Source of the DNA: Actinomycetota bacterium
Lineage (GTDB): Bacteria; Actinomycetota; Aquicultoria; Subteraquimicrobiales; UBA9087
Reading direction: 5' to 3'
DNA: 51,084 bases
NCBI GenBank assembly: GCA_030019215.1
Contig: JASEEZ010000013.1
Coordinates: 1 to 51,084, forward strand
Made by a program: the position numbers and the translations under genes. The notes under the pieces are model-generated. The model was not told the DNA's origin. It ran no database searches and saw only the letters and a program-made list of their open reading frames with translations. Position 1 is the stretch's first letter; every line of letters starts with the position of its first letter. Of this stretch, positions 23,752 through 32,777 are shown one piece after another.

Positions 23752-24546
23752 TTAAGCAAGAGGGCACTCGCTTCTCCGGTCCTCTCCCTCACTTTTCCCT
23801 CTCGCCGACTTTGATAAGTATTCACGACTCCTCAATCTGGCCTGCACATGATAGTTCACATGGGCCTGAACAGCGTCGGAAAGCTGCTTCCGCTCCACCT
23901 TCGTCATCTGAACCGCAGGGGAATCCTCCATCTTTGTCTTCAATAACCGATCAAGCAAATCAGCCACGCTGGGGGGGATCAAGAGGGAATTTAAATCGGC
24001 AACACCGCACCTTTCACACAAAATCCCTCCCCACTCACAGCTGAAGGTGATCTTCTTGGTTCCAGGAGTAGCCCCACAGATCACACAGCTGAAAAGGCTG
24101 GGTAAATATCCAGAAATAGCCATGAGCTTTATGTCAAAAGCCATCAGGAGAGATTGCAAGTTATCTCTCGCTCCAGATAAGGCCTTCAACGCAGCCAGGA
24201 GAAGTCCAAAGAGTTTACTTTCCCTCTCCCCCTCCAGCGCCACCCTATCCACCAACTCCAACATCGCAGAACCATAGCCCACTTTGTCAAAATCCTCTCT
24301 GATTTCACGAAACGAGGAGATGATCTCGGCCTGGGTAATGATATCCAATTCCCGCCCCTCGTAGAGCAACAAATCAAGGTAGGTGAAGGGTTCCAATCTT
24401 CCCCCAAACTTGCTGGTAGTCCGACGAACTCCCTTGGCCACCGCTTTCACCTTACCCCGGGTATTGGACAAAACGGTGACAATCTTGTCAGCTTCCCCAA
24501 GCTTTATGGTTCTCAGAACTATTCCCTTAGTCTTATAAAGGGGCAT
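23752..24546 (-). CDS. recO: DNA repair protein RecO
   Basis: It loads RecA at gaps in the RecFOR pathway. The 264-residue protein has the N-terminal OB fold (YKTKGIVLRTIKLGEADKIVTV), a helical middle and a zinc site made by CVICG and CERCG (about 148-176). I place the start at the ATG at 24546, which overlaps the end of deoC by 14 bases and has GGGGAG 5 nt upstream; an earlier in-frame start at 24570 is unlikely. It ends the long deoC-to-pgpH run on the minus strand, just before the T-box promoter. Confidence 0.95.
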   Translation of the reverse strand: MPLYKTKGIVLRTIKLGEADKIVTVLSNTRGKVKAVAKGVRRTTSKFGGRLEPFTYLDLLLYEGRELDIITQAEIISSFREIREDFDKVGYGSAMLELVDRVALEGERESKLFGLLLAALKALSGARDNLQSLLMAFDIKLMAISGYLPSLFSCVICGATPGTKKITFSCEWGGILCERCGVADLNSLLIPPSVADLLDRLLKTKMEDSPAVQMTKVERKQLSDAVQAHVNYHVQARLRSREYLSKSARGKSEGEDRRSECPLA

Positions 24547-25255
24547 TCTCGCTCCCCTGTTTTTCTTCAAACTCCTTCATTATCTCTACCCCAGAGCTGG
24601 TCCCAATCCGATTGGCCCCAGCCTCTAACATCTCCAGGCACTGTTCCAGTGTACGAATACCGCCCGAGGCCTTCACGCCCACCTTGGAGCCCAAGCATTT
24701 CCGCAAAAGTCGGACATCATAGACGGTTGCCCCTCCCGGACCAAATCCAGTGGAGGTTTTCGCAAAATCCGCACCCGCCTCTTCAATCACCCGACAGGCG
24801 ATCCGTTTCTCCTCATCCGTCAAATAGCAGGCCTCAATTATCACCTTGACCGTGATCGAGCCAATCCCCCTCTCGGTCTCCTTCTCGCGGATGACGCCCA
24901 CAACTCCATAAATATCTCGCTGAACCGCATCAACGTTGCCACTCTTCAAAGCACTGACATTCAGCACCATATCAATCTCCCGAGCCCCCCGCTCAACAGC
25001 ATCTCTGGCCTCAAAGTGTTTGACCACCGAGGTACTGGCCCCCAGCGGAAAACCCACCGTTGTGCCCACTCTGACAGAGGAATCCTTGAGCAAGCGAAAA
25101 GCTAGATCGGCGTAAAAGGGATTGACAAAAACAGCGGCAAAGTTATACCTTGCCGCCTCCCGACAGAACCTTCGAACATCCTCTTCCGTGGCATCGGGCT
25201 TCAAGAGCGTTTGGTCGATGATTCTGGCCAAATCCTCTTTGGTAGAGATCAACAT
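24533..25255 (-). CDS. deoC: Deoxyribose-phosphate aldolase
   Basis: It cleaves 2-deoxyribose-5-phosphate to acetaldehyde and glyceraldehyde-3-phosphate in nucleoside salvage. The 240-residue TIM barrel has the Schiff-base Lys region VKVIIEACYLTDEEK and the second Lys in FAKTSTGFGPGGAT. GVKASGGIRT follows. It is paired with cytidine deaminase, which also serves nucleoside breakdown, so the two form a small salvage unit inside a housekeeping run. The ATG has AAGGGGAAGG upstream. Confidence 0.96.
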   Translation of the reverse strand: MLISTKEDLARIIDQTLLKPDATEEDVRRFCREAARYNFAAVFVNPFYADLAFRLLKDSSVRVGTTVGFPLGASTSVVKHFEARDAVERGAREIDMVLNVSALKSGNVDAVQRDIYGVVGVIREKETERGIGSITVKVIIEACYLTDEEKRIACRVIEEAGADFAKTSTGFGPGGATVYDVRLLRKCLGSKVGVKASGGIRTLEQCLEMLEAGANRIGTSSGVEIMKEFEEKQGSENAPL

Positions 25256-25317
25256 CCTTCCCCTTTTTAATCTTTGGGATTTTCACATCCATGCGTGAGT
25301 CCTTGTCCAGCAAACAT

Positions 25318-25704
25318 CTAGTGGTCGAGCTCGAACGCCTCGGGAAGCAACTCCCTCGCGATCGCCTCGAGCTTTCCGCCCCGCAGATTCAACATGATGA
25401 TATTCATATCCGGGTTGAATTCAAAGAGAACCTGACGACAAGCCCCACAAGGAGTGCATATCCCCTCGCAATCGACCACCAAAACTAGATCGGTAAACCC
25501 GGTACAGCCCTCCGAGACGGCTTTGACCACCGCTGCTCTCTCGGCACAGATGGAGAGGCCATAGGAGGAATTCTCCACATTACACCCCGTGAAAATCTGT
25601 CCATCCTTGGTTAGAAGAGCCGCTCCAACCTTAAACTTGGAATAGGGAGCATAGGCTCTCAGCCTAGCCTCGGTTGCCGCCTTTATCAAATCCTCCTCTT
25701 TCAC
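25318..25704 (-). CDS. cdd: Cytidine deaminase
   Basis: It deaminates cytidine and deoxycytidine to uridines. The 128-residue protein has the zinc-site motifs CNVENSSYGLSICAERAA (catalytic CAE) and TPCGACRQVLFEF (PCxxC). The size fits the tetrameric short type. The GTG start at 25704 lies right after the stop of the CorC-family gene, with GAGGGG upstream. In actinobacterial genomes cdd often lies near era and recO; era is absent from this spot. Confidence 0.95.
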   Translation of the reverse strand: MKEEDLIKAATEARLRAYAPYSKFKVGAALLTKDGQIFTGCNVENSSYGLSICAERAAVVKAVSEGCTGFTDLVLVVDCEGICTPCGACRQVLFEFNPDMNIIMLNLRGGKLEAIARELLPEAFELDH

Positions 25705-25707
25705 GAC

Positions 25708-26994
25708 CTACCCCTCGACCTTTTCCTTGGCACCCTCCTCACGAGGAGCCGTGGTGATTAAAATCTTTGAAATTCTCCTTTTTTGAACCTCCTCAACGGT
25801 GAAGATGAGGTCCTCGAAAACGACCTTTTCCCCAGGAGCAGGAATCTTGCCGAAGAGATTGTAAACAAACCCGCCAACGGTTTCGTAATCATAGCCGGGA
25901 AGGTTCACCCCTAAAATCTCATTGATCTCATCCAGATTTATCCTGGCATCGACCCTTATATTCCTATCATCAATGTGTTCGATCAGAGTCTCCTCCAAAT
26001 CATACTCGTCGAAGATCTCTCCAACTATCTCCTCCAAAAGATCCTCTATAGTTATCAGACCAGCTGTGCCACCATACTCATCAACCACAACGGCCATGTG
26101 CTGTCTCTTCTTCTGAAGTTCTCTCAGAAGCTCATTAACCTTCTTGGTCTCGGGAACATAATACGCAGGACGAACGAGTTCTCTAATGGGAACGTCCATC
26201 GCACCTTTGGCTAAATAGGCGAGAAGATCCCTGGTATGAACTATCCCCACAATGTTATCGATGGTTTCCTCATAAACGGGAATCCTTGAATGCGCCTCCC
26301 GGACCACCAGATTGAGAACCTCCTTTATGGGTGCATCGCTCTCCACGCAGACCATATCCATTCTGGGAACCATCACCTCTTTGGCAATGGTATCCCCAAA
26401 TTCGAAAATGCTGTGGATCATCTCTTTCTCTTCTTCCTCTATCACACCCTCTTCTTCACCGACAGTAACGAGGGTCTTTATCTCTTCCTCAGTAACAAAA
26501 GGCCCCTCCCGCATGGTCTTTCCCCCAAAAAGTCTGATGAAGAAATTGGAAATGAGGATAAAGACGTGAGCAATGGGATAAAGAATCGCACATAAAAAGC
26601 TGGTGGGCCTCGCTGCCAACAAAGCAATTCTCTCCGCATTTTGAATAGCGAAGGCCTTCGGTGTGATTTCCCCATAAACCAGAATCAAGAAGGTAACTAT
26701 GCCAGTAGAGATGGCCGCGACGTAGTGATGAAAATATTGAGCAACCAATACAGTAGCCAAAGATGCCGCACCGATGTTCACCAGATTATTCAGCAAAAGA
26801 ATAGTGGATAAAAATCTACTAGGGTGCTCCAACATTCTCTCCAGGGCCACCGCTCCATGAACTTTTTCCTCGACTAAACGTTTGACCTTTATTCGGCTCA
26901 CCGAGGTAAGTGCAGTCTCCGTCGTGGAAGACAAAGCCGAAAGCAAGAGCAGGATAAAAAACCCTATGAGCGTCCACAAAACATCGCTTTCCAA
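25708..26994 (-). CDS. CorC/HlyC-family membrane protein with CBS domains
   Basis: This 428-residue protein has an N-terminal DUF21 (CNNM) membrane domain with about four hydrophobic segments (first at 8-28). A CBS pair follows ([11 protein letters not shown]..., then a second near HTRDLLAYL and [23 protein letters not shown]), and then a C-terminal CorC_HlyC domain. Relatives are linked to Mg2+/Co2+ efflux or resistance. The old hemolysin name is not supported by function here. The TTG start at 26994 has GAGGAGG upstream. Its place between ybeY and recO is conserved in Actinobacteria. Confidence 0.92.
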   Translation of the reverse strand: MESDVLWTLIGFFILLLLSALSSTTETALTSVSRIKVKRLVEEKVHGAVALERMLEHPSRFLSTILLLNNLVNIGAASLATVLVAQYFHHYVAAISTGIVTFLILVYGEITPKAFAIQNAERIALLAARPTSFLCAILYPIAHVFILISNFFIRLFGGKTMREGPFVTEEEIKTLVTVGEEEGVIEEEEKEMIHSIFEFGDTIAKEVMVPRMDMVCVESDAPIKEVLNLVVREAHSRIPVYEETIDNIVGIVHTRDLLAYLAKGAMDVPIRELVRPAYYVPETKKVNELLRELQKKRQHMAVVVDEYGGTAGLITIEDLLEEIVGEIFDEYDLEETLIEHIDDRNIRVDARINLDEINEILGVNLPGYDYETVGGFVYNLFGKIPAPGEKVVFEDLIFTVEEVQKRRISKILITTAPREEGAKEKVEG

Positions 26995-27022
26995 AGAAAT
27001 TCCTCCTCGCCGATGAAAGCGT

Positions 27023-27727
27023 TTAAATCAGTTGAAAGATTAGAATCGTGATCAAGATACCCAGAGAAGCTCCGATAACTATTTCCAAATAAGAGTGTAT
27101 TCTCGCTTGAGCCCTGCTATGAAAGACAAGCAAAGCCAGGAGAAGACCAAGGGTAGCAACCAAGGCGTTTCCGCTGATGAAGGCTATGGCGCAAAAAAGA
27201 GCTCCCGCAAGAGCGCTGTGACCACTGGGCAATCCGCCACGCAGAAAATTTCTCCCACCAAACCAAGCTTTTATAGCTATTACTAATAATACCACCAAAA
27301 GGATGGCAATGCATGTTACATGAACTGGAGCATTCCTGATTTTTTGCAAGATAGTCAACGCATAAGGATTAAGCCGATTAAAAAAGACGAAATATCCCAG
27401 GATCACCGCGTTTAAGCTGGCGAGCAAGACCGCGGCAGCGGCAATGTCCTTTGCCGCTTTCGCCAAAGGATCAAAGGTCGTGGTAACCACATCGATGGAA
27501 AATTCGATTGCCGTATTGATTAGCTCCGTTATCATCACGAGGGCAATGGCAAAGAGAAGGGCCATGAACTCCAGCCGGCTAATCCTGAAAAAGAGGCTAG
27601 CAATGAGAACGGCTGCAGCGATAAAAAAATGAATTCTCATGTTCCTCTGAGTTCGAAGAACATAAATTATCCCCTCAATGGCATGATTGAAGCTGCTGAT
27701 CAGAGAACGATTGGGGCGATCCTTCAT
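27023..27727 (-). CDS. Fusion: DgkA-type lipid kinase + PAP2-like phosphatase domain
   Basis: The N-terminal half (about 1-115) is a small integral membrane kinase of the DgkA/undecaprenol kinase type, with TELINTAIEFSIDVVT and DPLAKAAKDIAAAAV. The C-terminal half (about 125-234) is a PAP2-like membrane domain with GGLPSGHSAL and HSRAQARIHSYLE. In place of the usual SR-X5-H-X3-D the last acid is Glu. Kinase and phosphatase joined in one chain suggest control of the phosphorylation state of undecaprenol or diacylglycerol (inference). It overlaps ybeY by ATGA. Confidence 0.85.
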   Translation of the reverse strand: MKDRPNRSLISSFNHAIEGIIYVLRTQRNMRIHFFIAAAVLIASLFFRISRLEFMALLFAIALVMITELINTAIEFSIDVVTTTFDPLAKAAKDIAAAAVLLASLNAVILGYFVFFNRLNPYALTILQKIRNAPVHVTCIAILLVVLLVIAIKAWFGGRNFLRGGLPSGHSALAGALFCAIAFISGNALVATLGLLLALLVFHSRAQARIHSYLEIVIGASLGILITILIFQLI

Positions 27728-28194
27728 TTCTCACCAGATCCGCTTGAAAAGAATTTGTTTAGAATCGATTTTTCCCTGGTCCTCATGATCTTATTGTCGG
27801 CGGGAATCTCGTGGTCATAGCCAAGAAGATGTAGAATACCGTGAACCAATAAGAGGGCAATTTCTTCCTCCAGTGAGCGACCATAGTTTCTCGCCTGCTT
27901 TCGAGCCACCTGAGGAGAGATTATCACGTCGCCAAGGAGTGAAGGGGATTCAGCCAAACCCGGGGGTTCCTCGACGAGCTCCTCCAGTAAAGGGAAGGAA
28001 AGAACGTCCGTGGGCTCATCCACTCCTCTGAATCTCAAATTCAGCTTCCTTATCTCATCCTCGTCCACTAAAGCCACGCTTAGCTCCACCGCGGTGTCGA
28101 CTTCTTCTTGGGTTAAAACAAATCTGGCGAGTCTCTTAAGTAAGGTTAAATCGACGGGGACATCCTTCTGGCAATCACTTATCAGGATTTCCAC
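27724..28194 (-). CDS. ybeY: Endoribonuclease YbeY (rRNA maturation factor)
   Basis: This metal-dependent RNase matures 16S rRNA 3' ends and takes part in ribosome quality control. The 156-residue protein ends with the zinc motif HGILHLLGYDHE (HGxLHLxGYDH) and contains FRGVDEPTDVLSFPL, both family signatures. It overlaps the downstream DgkA/PAP2 gene by 4 bases and the upstream HD-domain gene by 20. Confidence 0.96.
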   Translation of the reverse strand: MEILISDCQKDVPVDLTLLKRLARFVLTQEEVDTAVELSVALVDEDEIRKLNLRFRGVDEPTDVLSFPLLEELVEEPPGLAESPSLLGDVIISPQVARKQARNYGRSLEEEIALLLVHGILHLLGYDHEIPADNKIMRTREKSILNKFFSSGSGEK

Positions 28195-30331
28195 GAGTTA
28201 CAACTCTCCTCTTCAATTGCACAACTCCCGATTCAGGATATTCCAATCGGGCGTGGTAAATGCTCGCCAAAACGTGGGCAAAAGCCTTGGCAACTTTCTC
28301 GAGATCGGAAAGGGTGAGATTGCTTTCATCCAGTTGACCATCGTCGAGTTTTGTATGAATTATCTTCCTGGCAAGCTGTTCCAGTCGATTGGGAGAGGGA
28401 TTGCTGACAGTCCTGGCAGTCGCCTCTACAGAGTCGGCCAACATAATCAGGACAGCCTCTTTGGACCTGGGCTTTTCCCCCGTATACCGAAAATCGCCCT
28501 CGCTGACCTCCTCCTTACCCCCCATATCCTTAGCCCTATGATAGAAGTAAGTTACCAAACTGGTGCCATGATGTTCCTGAATGATATCTATAATCTCCTT
28601 GGGAAGTTTATACTTCCTGGCCATCTCAACGCCTTCTTTGACGTGAGCGGTGACAATCAGATAACTCAGATTCGGATTGGTATGATCGTGAGGATTTTCT
28701 CCACCAGCTTGATTCTCCACAAAGAAAAGCGGCCGCTTGGTCTTGCCAATATCGTGATAATAGGCAGCCACTCGGACGAGAACTGGATTGGCCCCCACAG
28801 CCTCGGCAGCGGCTTCCGCCAGGTTTGCCACCATCACGCTATGGCTGTATGTACCCGGGGCCTTCATCATCAGTTCCCTTAAGAGAGGGTGATTCGGATT
28901 AGAGAGCTCGATTAGGCGCATATCGGTGGTTATGCCAAACCCGAGTTCGAAGAAGGGCAACACCCCCGCCGTTATGACAGCTGAAGAGACACCGCTGACA
29001 AGACCCCACGCAGCATCCTTCAACACCTCCAGGAAACGCACCTCAACCATCAAACCGGTGGCAAAGCAGAGGAGAGCAAGAAGCAGGCTAATCCAAATAC
29101 CTGCCCGGGCAAGATCGGAACGATGACGTGTATGGTGAACGAGATAAACAGCAAACAAGCCACTAAAGATGGCCACGGTAAGGTATTGAAGATCATTTCC
29201 CACAACCTGGCCGGTGAGCAAGCCCGCCACCAGAACTATGACCACGCCCAGCTTGGGACCGAAAAGAATGGCGGTGAGCATTGCAACCGCCGCTAGCGGG
29301 ACTAAATAACTCGGGAGCAAGGGCGACGACGCTATGACCTTGCCCATTAAGATTACCGAGATCAGGATGATTCCCAAAAGCAGAATCAGGCGAGGACTCA
29401 CGAAGACATCCGGCCTGAACTCATGAAGGTATATCCCCAAAGCAACCAAGGCCAGGAGAACCAAGAAAATTATCCCTATGGTTTTTCCAAAGTCAATGCG
29501 CTCTTCTAGTAGCCCAAGTGCCTTGAGAGTCTTTGCATGCTCCTCGGTAACGATCTCCCCTTCCCTGACAATCGTCTCCCCTTTAACTTTTCTGACCGTA
29601 TAATCTTTCACCTTCGATGCTGCTTCTTCACGCAACTTCTCGGTCTGCTCCGCGTCGTACGAATAGTTGGCCTCGAGAAAACTAGATCCAACCGTGGCTA
29701 CAACATCAATCTCCTTCTGATCTAAGTTAAGCTGCCCCGCTATGCGACGAAGGTCCTCCTGCCTGGCCGAGAGAGCCTGTTCAGTGATATTCCCCGCCAT
29801 TACCTGGGAAGCTATCTCGACAGTCCTCTTCTCCAACTGAGCTAACTTAGAATCGGAAAGCGTCAAACAAAACCTGAGAAGACTATCGGAGAAATTTCGC
29901 TCGATTTTCTCACGCAATAAATTTGTTTGCGTCTGGAGAACAGCTTCTTCGGTCTCCTCGGAAGTCTCCGGAACATAAGTCTGTTTCACGCTTCTCACAG
30001 CATTAAAGAATCCGTGTATCTTCTCTTCGACTCGTGTGATGGCCGTCACATCCCGTTTGTAAACCTCCTCAACGTTGCGCGCGGCCTCACGGCGCAATTC
30101 CTCCATTTTTTCATGATTCACAAACTCGATTGTTCTCGGGGCTTTGATTGTTTGCGGACTGGGTTTGTCAATCTCCAAACCCAATCTGCGGGGGAAGAAA
30201 TCCACAGTGAGAACGAACGTGATCACAGCAAAAATTAAAAGGGCAAGCAGGGCACGATGAAGATTGGGGCTCTTCCATCCGAGCCTCTCCCTCGCCCATT
30301 TCTTGATTTTTATAAGCCTTCGACCAGGCAT
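28175..30331 (-). CDS. 7TM receptor with HD hydrolase domain (PgpH-like c-di-AMP phosphodiesterase)
   Basis: The 718-residue protein has an N-terminal membrane anchor (about 28-48) and a long extracytoplasmic 7TMR-HDED region (about 50-265). A cluster of transmembrane helices follows (about 275-470), then a cytoplasmic HD domain with the HDIG-type motif YYHDIGKTKRP and downstream H/D ligands (PHDHTNPNLS, IIQEHHGTSL, LADSVEATAR). PgpH homologues degrade c-di-AMP. Clustering with ybeY and phoH is widely conserved. A role in c-di-AMP turnover is inferred by family. Confidence 0.93.
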   Translation of the reverse strand: MPGRRLIKIKKWARERLGWKSPNLHRALLALLIFAVITFVLTVDFFPRRLGLEIDKPSPQTIKAPRTIEFVNHEKMEELRREAARNVEEVYKRDVTAITRVEEKIHGFFNAVRSVKQTYVPETSEETEEAVLQTQTNLLREKIERNFSDSLLRFCLTLSDSKLAQLEKRTVEIASQVMAGNITEQALSARQEDLRRIAGQLNLDQKEIDVVATVGSSFLEANYSYDAEQTEKLREEAASKVKDYTVRKVKGETIVREGEIVTEEHAKTLKALGLLEERIDFGKTIGIIFLVLLALVALGIYLHEFRPDVFVSPRLILLLGIILISVILMGKVIASSPLLPSYLVPLAAVAMLTAILFGPKLGVVIVLVAGLLTGQVVGNDLQYLTVAIFSGLFAVYLVHHTRHRSDLARAGIWISLLLALLCFATGLMVEVRFLEVLKDAAWGLVSGVSSAVITAGVLPFFELGFGITTDMRLIELSNPNHPLLRELMMKAPGTYSHSVMVANLAEAAAEAVGANPVLVRVAAYYHDIGKTKRPLFFVENQAGGENPHDHTNPNLSYLIVTAHVKEGVEMARKYKLPKEIIDIIQEHHGTSLVTYFYHRAKDMGGKEEVSEGDFRYTGEKPRSKEAVLIMLADSVEATARTVSNPSPNRLEQLARKIIHTKLDDGQLDESNLTLSDLEKVAKAFAHVLASIYHARLEYPESGVVQLKRRVVTRGNPDK

Positions 30332-30349
30332 CGAATATCCAAGCGCTGA

Positions 30350-31327
30350 TTAGCGCCCTTTCTCCTCATCAAATTTTTTATAAGCCTCTACAATCCGCTG
30401 GACTATTTTGTGGCGTACTACATCCCCAGCCGTGAGATGAATGAAACTGACACCCTCTATGCCGGACAAAATCTTCTCCACAACTATGAGTCCAGAATAC
30501 CCCCCGCGGGGGAGGTCGATCTGGGTAACATCGCCGGTGACGATGACCTTGGAACCAAAACCCAGTCTGGTTAAAAACATCTTCATCTGCTCAGGCGAAG
30601 TATTCTGGGCTTCATCCAGGATGATAAAAGAATCGTTCAGTGTCCTTCCTCGCATATAGGCAAGGGGGGCCACCTCGATGGTGCCTTGATCCATCAATCC
30701 TTGAAACTGCTCTACCTCCATCATATCGTAGAGAGCATCATAAAGGGGTCGAAGGTAGGGATCGACCTTCTCGTACAAAGTGCCCGGAAGGTATCCCAAC
30801 TTCTCCCCCGCTTCCACAGCGGGACGAGTGAGGATAATTCGACCGACCGACTTGTCCTTTAGGGCGCGAACAGCCATAGCCATAGCCAAGTAGGTCTTGC
30901 CTGTCCCAGCCGGCCCAATGACAAAGGTTATGGTATTACCCCGGATTGCATCAACATACTTCTTCTGACCAAGGGTTCTCGGTCCGATGGCCTTCCCTCG
31001 ATGGACCAGAATAATGTCGGAAAAAACCTTGGTGGGAGTGAGTTCCTCCTCTCCGCGTACGAGCTCGATCGCCTGATCAACGCTCTGAGGTGTGAGATGC
31101 TGCCCCGCAGCAAGCAAATTAAGCAACTCCCTGAAGACAGTGGCGATGGCTTCTGCTTCTTCTTCGCCACCACTGATGGTGATCTCATTCCCTCTCACCA
31201 GTATCTCGCCGTCGAACTTAGATTCTATGATCTTTAGCAGTTCGTCCCGGTGTCCCAGGAGATCGACCATGGATTGATCGGCCGGAACAAAGATCTTTAC
31301 TTCCTTAGCTTTGCTCAATTTCGGCAT
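30350..31327 (-). CDS. phoH: PhoH-family ATPase
   Basis: This 325-residue P-loop protein has Walker A GPAGTGKTYLAMA and Walker B FIILDEAQNTSPEQMKMFLTR, and GDVTQIDLPRG follows as in helicase-like PhoH proteins. An N-terminal KH-like part (about 1-100) precedes the ATPase. PhoH is thought to act in RNA metabolism with YbeY. I favour the ATG at 31327 (GGGGA 8 nt upstream) over the GTG at 31333. Confidence 0.95.
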   Translation of the reverse strand: MPKLSKAKEVKIFVPADQSMVDLLGHRDELLKIIESKFDGEILVRGNEITISGGEEEAEAIATVFRELLNLLAAGQHLTPQSVDQAIELVRGEEELTPTKVFSDIILVHRGKAIGPRTLGQKKYVDAIRGNTITFVIGPAGTGKTYLAMAMAVRALKDKSVGRIILTRPAVEAGEKLGYLPGTLYEKVDPYLRPLYDALYDMMEVEQFQGLMDQGTIEVAPLAYMRGRTLNDSFIILDEAQNTSPEQMKMFLTRLGFGSKVIVTGDVTQIDLPRGGYSGLIVVEKILSGIEGVSFIHLTAGDVVRHKIVQRIVEAYKKFDEEKGR

Positions 31328-31443
31328 ATCCACTTCCCCAATACCGTACTTTTAAGCCGGTATTATAGCACATTTAAGAAAAACCTGCCTGCTAGTGGCG
31401 CATACACAGACTGCCCCGCCTACCCCCGTCAATCCTCATTCAA

Positions 31444-31887
31444 TCAGGCCAACAACTCCTTTACAATCTCATTGACCAACTTTCCGTCGGCCCTGCCTCT
31501 GACTTTGGGCATGATCGCCCCCATCACCCTGCCCATATCCTTGAGGCTTAATGCTCCAACCTCAGCTATCGTTTCCCGAACGATATCCCTGATCTCTTCC
31601 TCAGAAAGTTGAGGCGGTAAGTAAACCCGCAAGATGTCGGCTTCGGCCTCTTCTCTAGAGGCCTGAGCGGCTCGTCCCACCCTTTTGTACTCGGCCGCCG
31701 CCTCCTCCCATTTTTTCACCTCTCGAGCTACAACCCGAACAACGTCCTCGTCGGAAAGCTCCTCGCGCTTCTCGATCTCCGCATTCTTAATCGCGGCTAA
31801 AAGCAATCTGAGTGTCCCTAATCTCTCTCCATCTCCCGCTTTGAGGGCAGCTCTCATGTCCACCTCTATCCGTTCTTTGAGACTCAT
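31444..31887 (-). CDS. GatB/YqeY domain protein
   Basis: The 147-residue protein has the YqeY pattern: SLKERIEVDMRAALKAGD at the start, LRLLLAAIKNAEIEKRE, and a C-terminal MGRVMGAIMPKVRGRADGKLVNEIVKE. The domain is shared with the tail of GatB, where it contacts tRNA. The free-standing protein's role is unclear. A strong AAAGGAGG ribosome site precedes the ATG. It stands alone between repeat-rich gaps. Confidence 0.92.
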   Translation of the reverse strand: MSLKERIEVDMRAALKAGDGERLGTLRLLLAAIKNAEIEKREELSDEDVVRVVAREVKKWEEAAAEYKRVGRAAQASREEAEADILRVYLPPQLSEEEIRDIVRETIAEVGALSLKDMGRVMGAIMPKVRGRADGKLVNEIVKELLA

Positions 31888-31904
31888 CCTTTCCTCCCTT
31901 TCCA

Positions 31905-32075
31905 GCTCGTTATTCGGAATCCGCTATTGGTTCACAGTTGACAGATGTTCCTGGTTCCTGGTTCCTGGTTCCTGGTTCCTCCTTCTCCGCCCTTCGTCCT
32001 TCGTCCCTCGTCCTTCGTCACTGGCCCCTGTACCCTGGCCCCTGATCTCTGGCGGCTGGTGGCCGATAGCTGTTT
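31905..32075. repeat. Mosaic word repeats between yqeY and hit
   Basis: Repeats include four tandem copies of TTCCTGG (about 31948-31978), then CCTTCGTCCTTCGTCCC... and TGGCCCCTG. The words GTTATTCGGAATC and GGTTCACAGTTGAC recur on the other side of the hit gene (about 32543-32600). No gene is seen here. Confidence 0.75.
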
Positions 32076-32084
32076 TACGCCGAG

Positions 32085-32183
32085 ACTAGTGCCGTTACAA
32101 CTATTTTCAGCTAACCCTGTTAGAAGGTCACTTTTCTAACGGAGTAAGACCAATTAGGCTAATTAAGTTGTAACGGTACTAGT
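32085..32183. mobile_element. 99-bp inverted-repeat (MITE-like) element at the 3' end of hit
   Basis: Ends ACTAGTGCCGTTACAACT and AGTTGTAACGGTACTAGT are inverted repeats matching at 17 of 18 positions. Inside is a second stem (CTGTTAGAA/TTCTAACGG). The right end encodes the last residues (LVPLQL) and adjoins the stop of the HIT protein, so insertion replaced the gene's original 3' end. No transposase is present and no clear target duplication was seen. Confidence 0.65.
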
Positions 32184-32515
32184 GCCCCCAGCTTCTTTCC
32201 ACCGAGGAGATGAAAGTGTAGATGTTCTACCTCCTGACCAGCATCTGGCCCCGTATTTGCTATCAATCTGTAACCGCTCTCAAAAACTCCCTCTTTCTCA
32301 GCCACCTCTCTAGCCGCCTGGAAAATATCGGCCACGACCCGGGCGTCCTCTGCAGCAAGCCCCTTTGTAGGAACAAGATGCTTCCTGGGTATCAGGAGCA
32401 CATGAACCGGTGCCTGAGGATGGATATCCCGAAAAGCCAGGACATTGTCATCCTCAAAGACAACATCGGCGGGGATCTCCCTTTTGGCTATCTTGCAGAA
32501 TATGCAATCGTTCAT
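32159..32515 (-). CDS. HIT-family hydrolase (HinT-like)
   Basis: This purine nucleotide-binding hydrolase likely cleaves phosphoramidates or AMP conjugates. The 118-residue protein has CIFCKIAKREIPADVV at the N-terminus and the catalytic HLHFHLLGG (HxHxH). Relatives usually end soon after GGRxLG. Here the tail ALVPLQLN is encoded by the right arm of the inverted-repeat element, a replaced C-terminus that probably leaves the fold intact. A GGGAGG ribosome site precedes the ATG. Confidence 0.93.
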   Translation of the reverse strand: MNDCIFCKIAKREIPADVVFEDDNVLAFRDIHPQAPVHVLLIPRKHLVPTKGLAAEDARVVADIFQAAREVAEKEGVFESGYRLIANTGPDAGQEVEHLHFHLLGGKKLGALVPLQLN

Positions 32516-32542
32516 TCCCTTTCACCTCCCATCACCGGCCCT

Positions 32543-32777
32543 TCGTTATTCGGAATTTGTTATTAGTAATTAGTTGACGGTTCACAGTTGTCAGTTGACC
32601 CACTAGCTTAGAGCCAAGAGCTCAGAGCTTAGAGCCTCAATCTCCATGTATCTCCACGGATCTCCACAAATCTCCTCCCGCTTTCCCTCCGAACCTGGTA
32701 GCTGGCAGCTAGAAGCTGGCGGCTGATCGCTCTCCGCCAATTTCGAGTTTCTAATTCCGAGTTTCCAATTTCCAATT
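32543..32777. repeat. Mosaic word repeats between hit and mtaB
   Basis: The gap consists of repeated short words: GTTATTCGGAATT, CAGTTGTCAGTTGAC, AGAGCTCAGAGCTTAGAGC, ATCTCCA..ATCTCCA, GCTGGCAGCTAGAAGCTGGCGGCT, and TTTCCAATTTCCAATT. The last run reads into the mtaB coding end and supplies its final residues. Confidence 0.75.

Noticed and set aside
31945-32040. A possible CRISPR-like or tandem array (TTCCTGG repeats)
   Set aside because: Units are only about 7 nt, lack spacers of constant length, and no cas genes are present.
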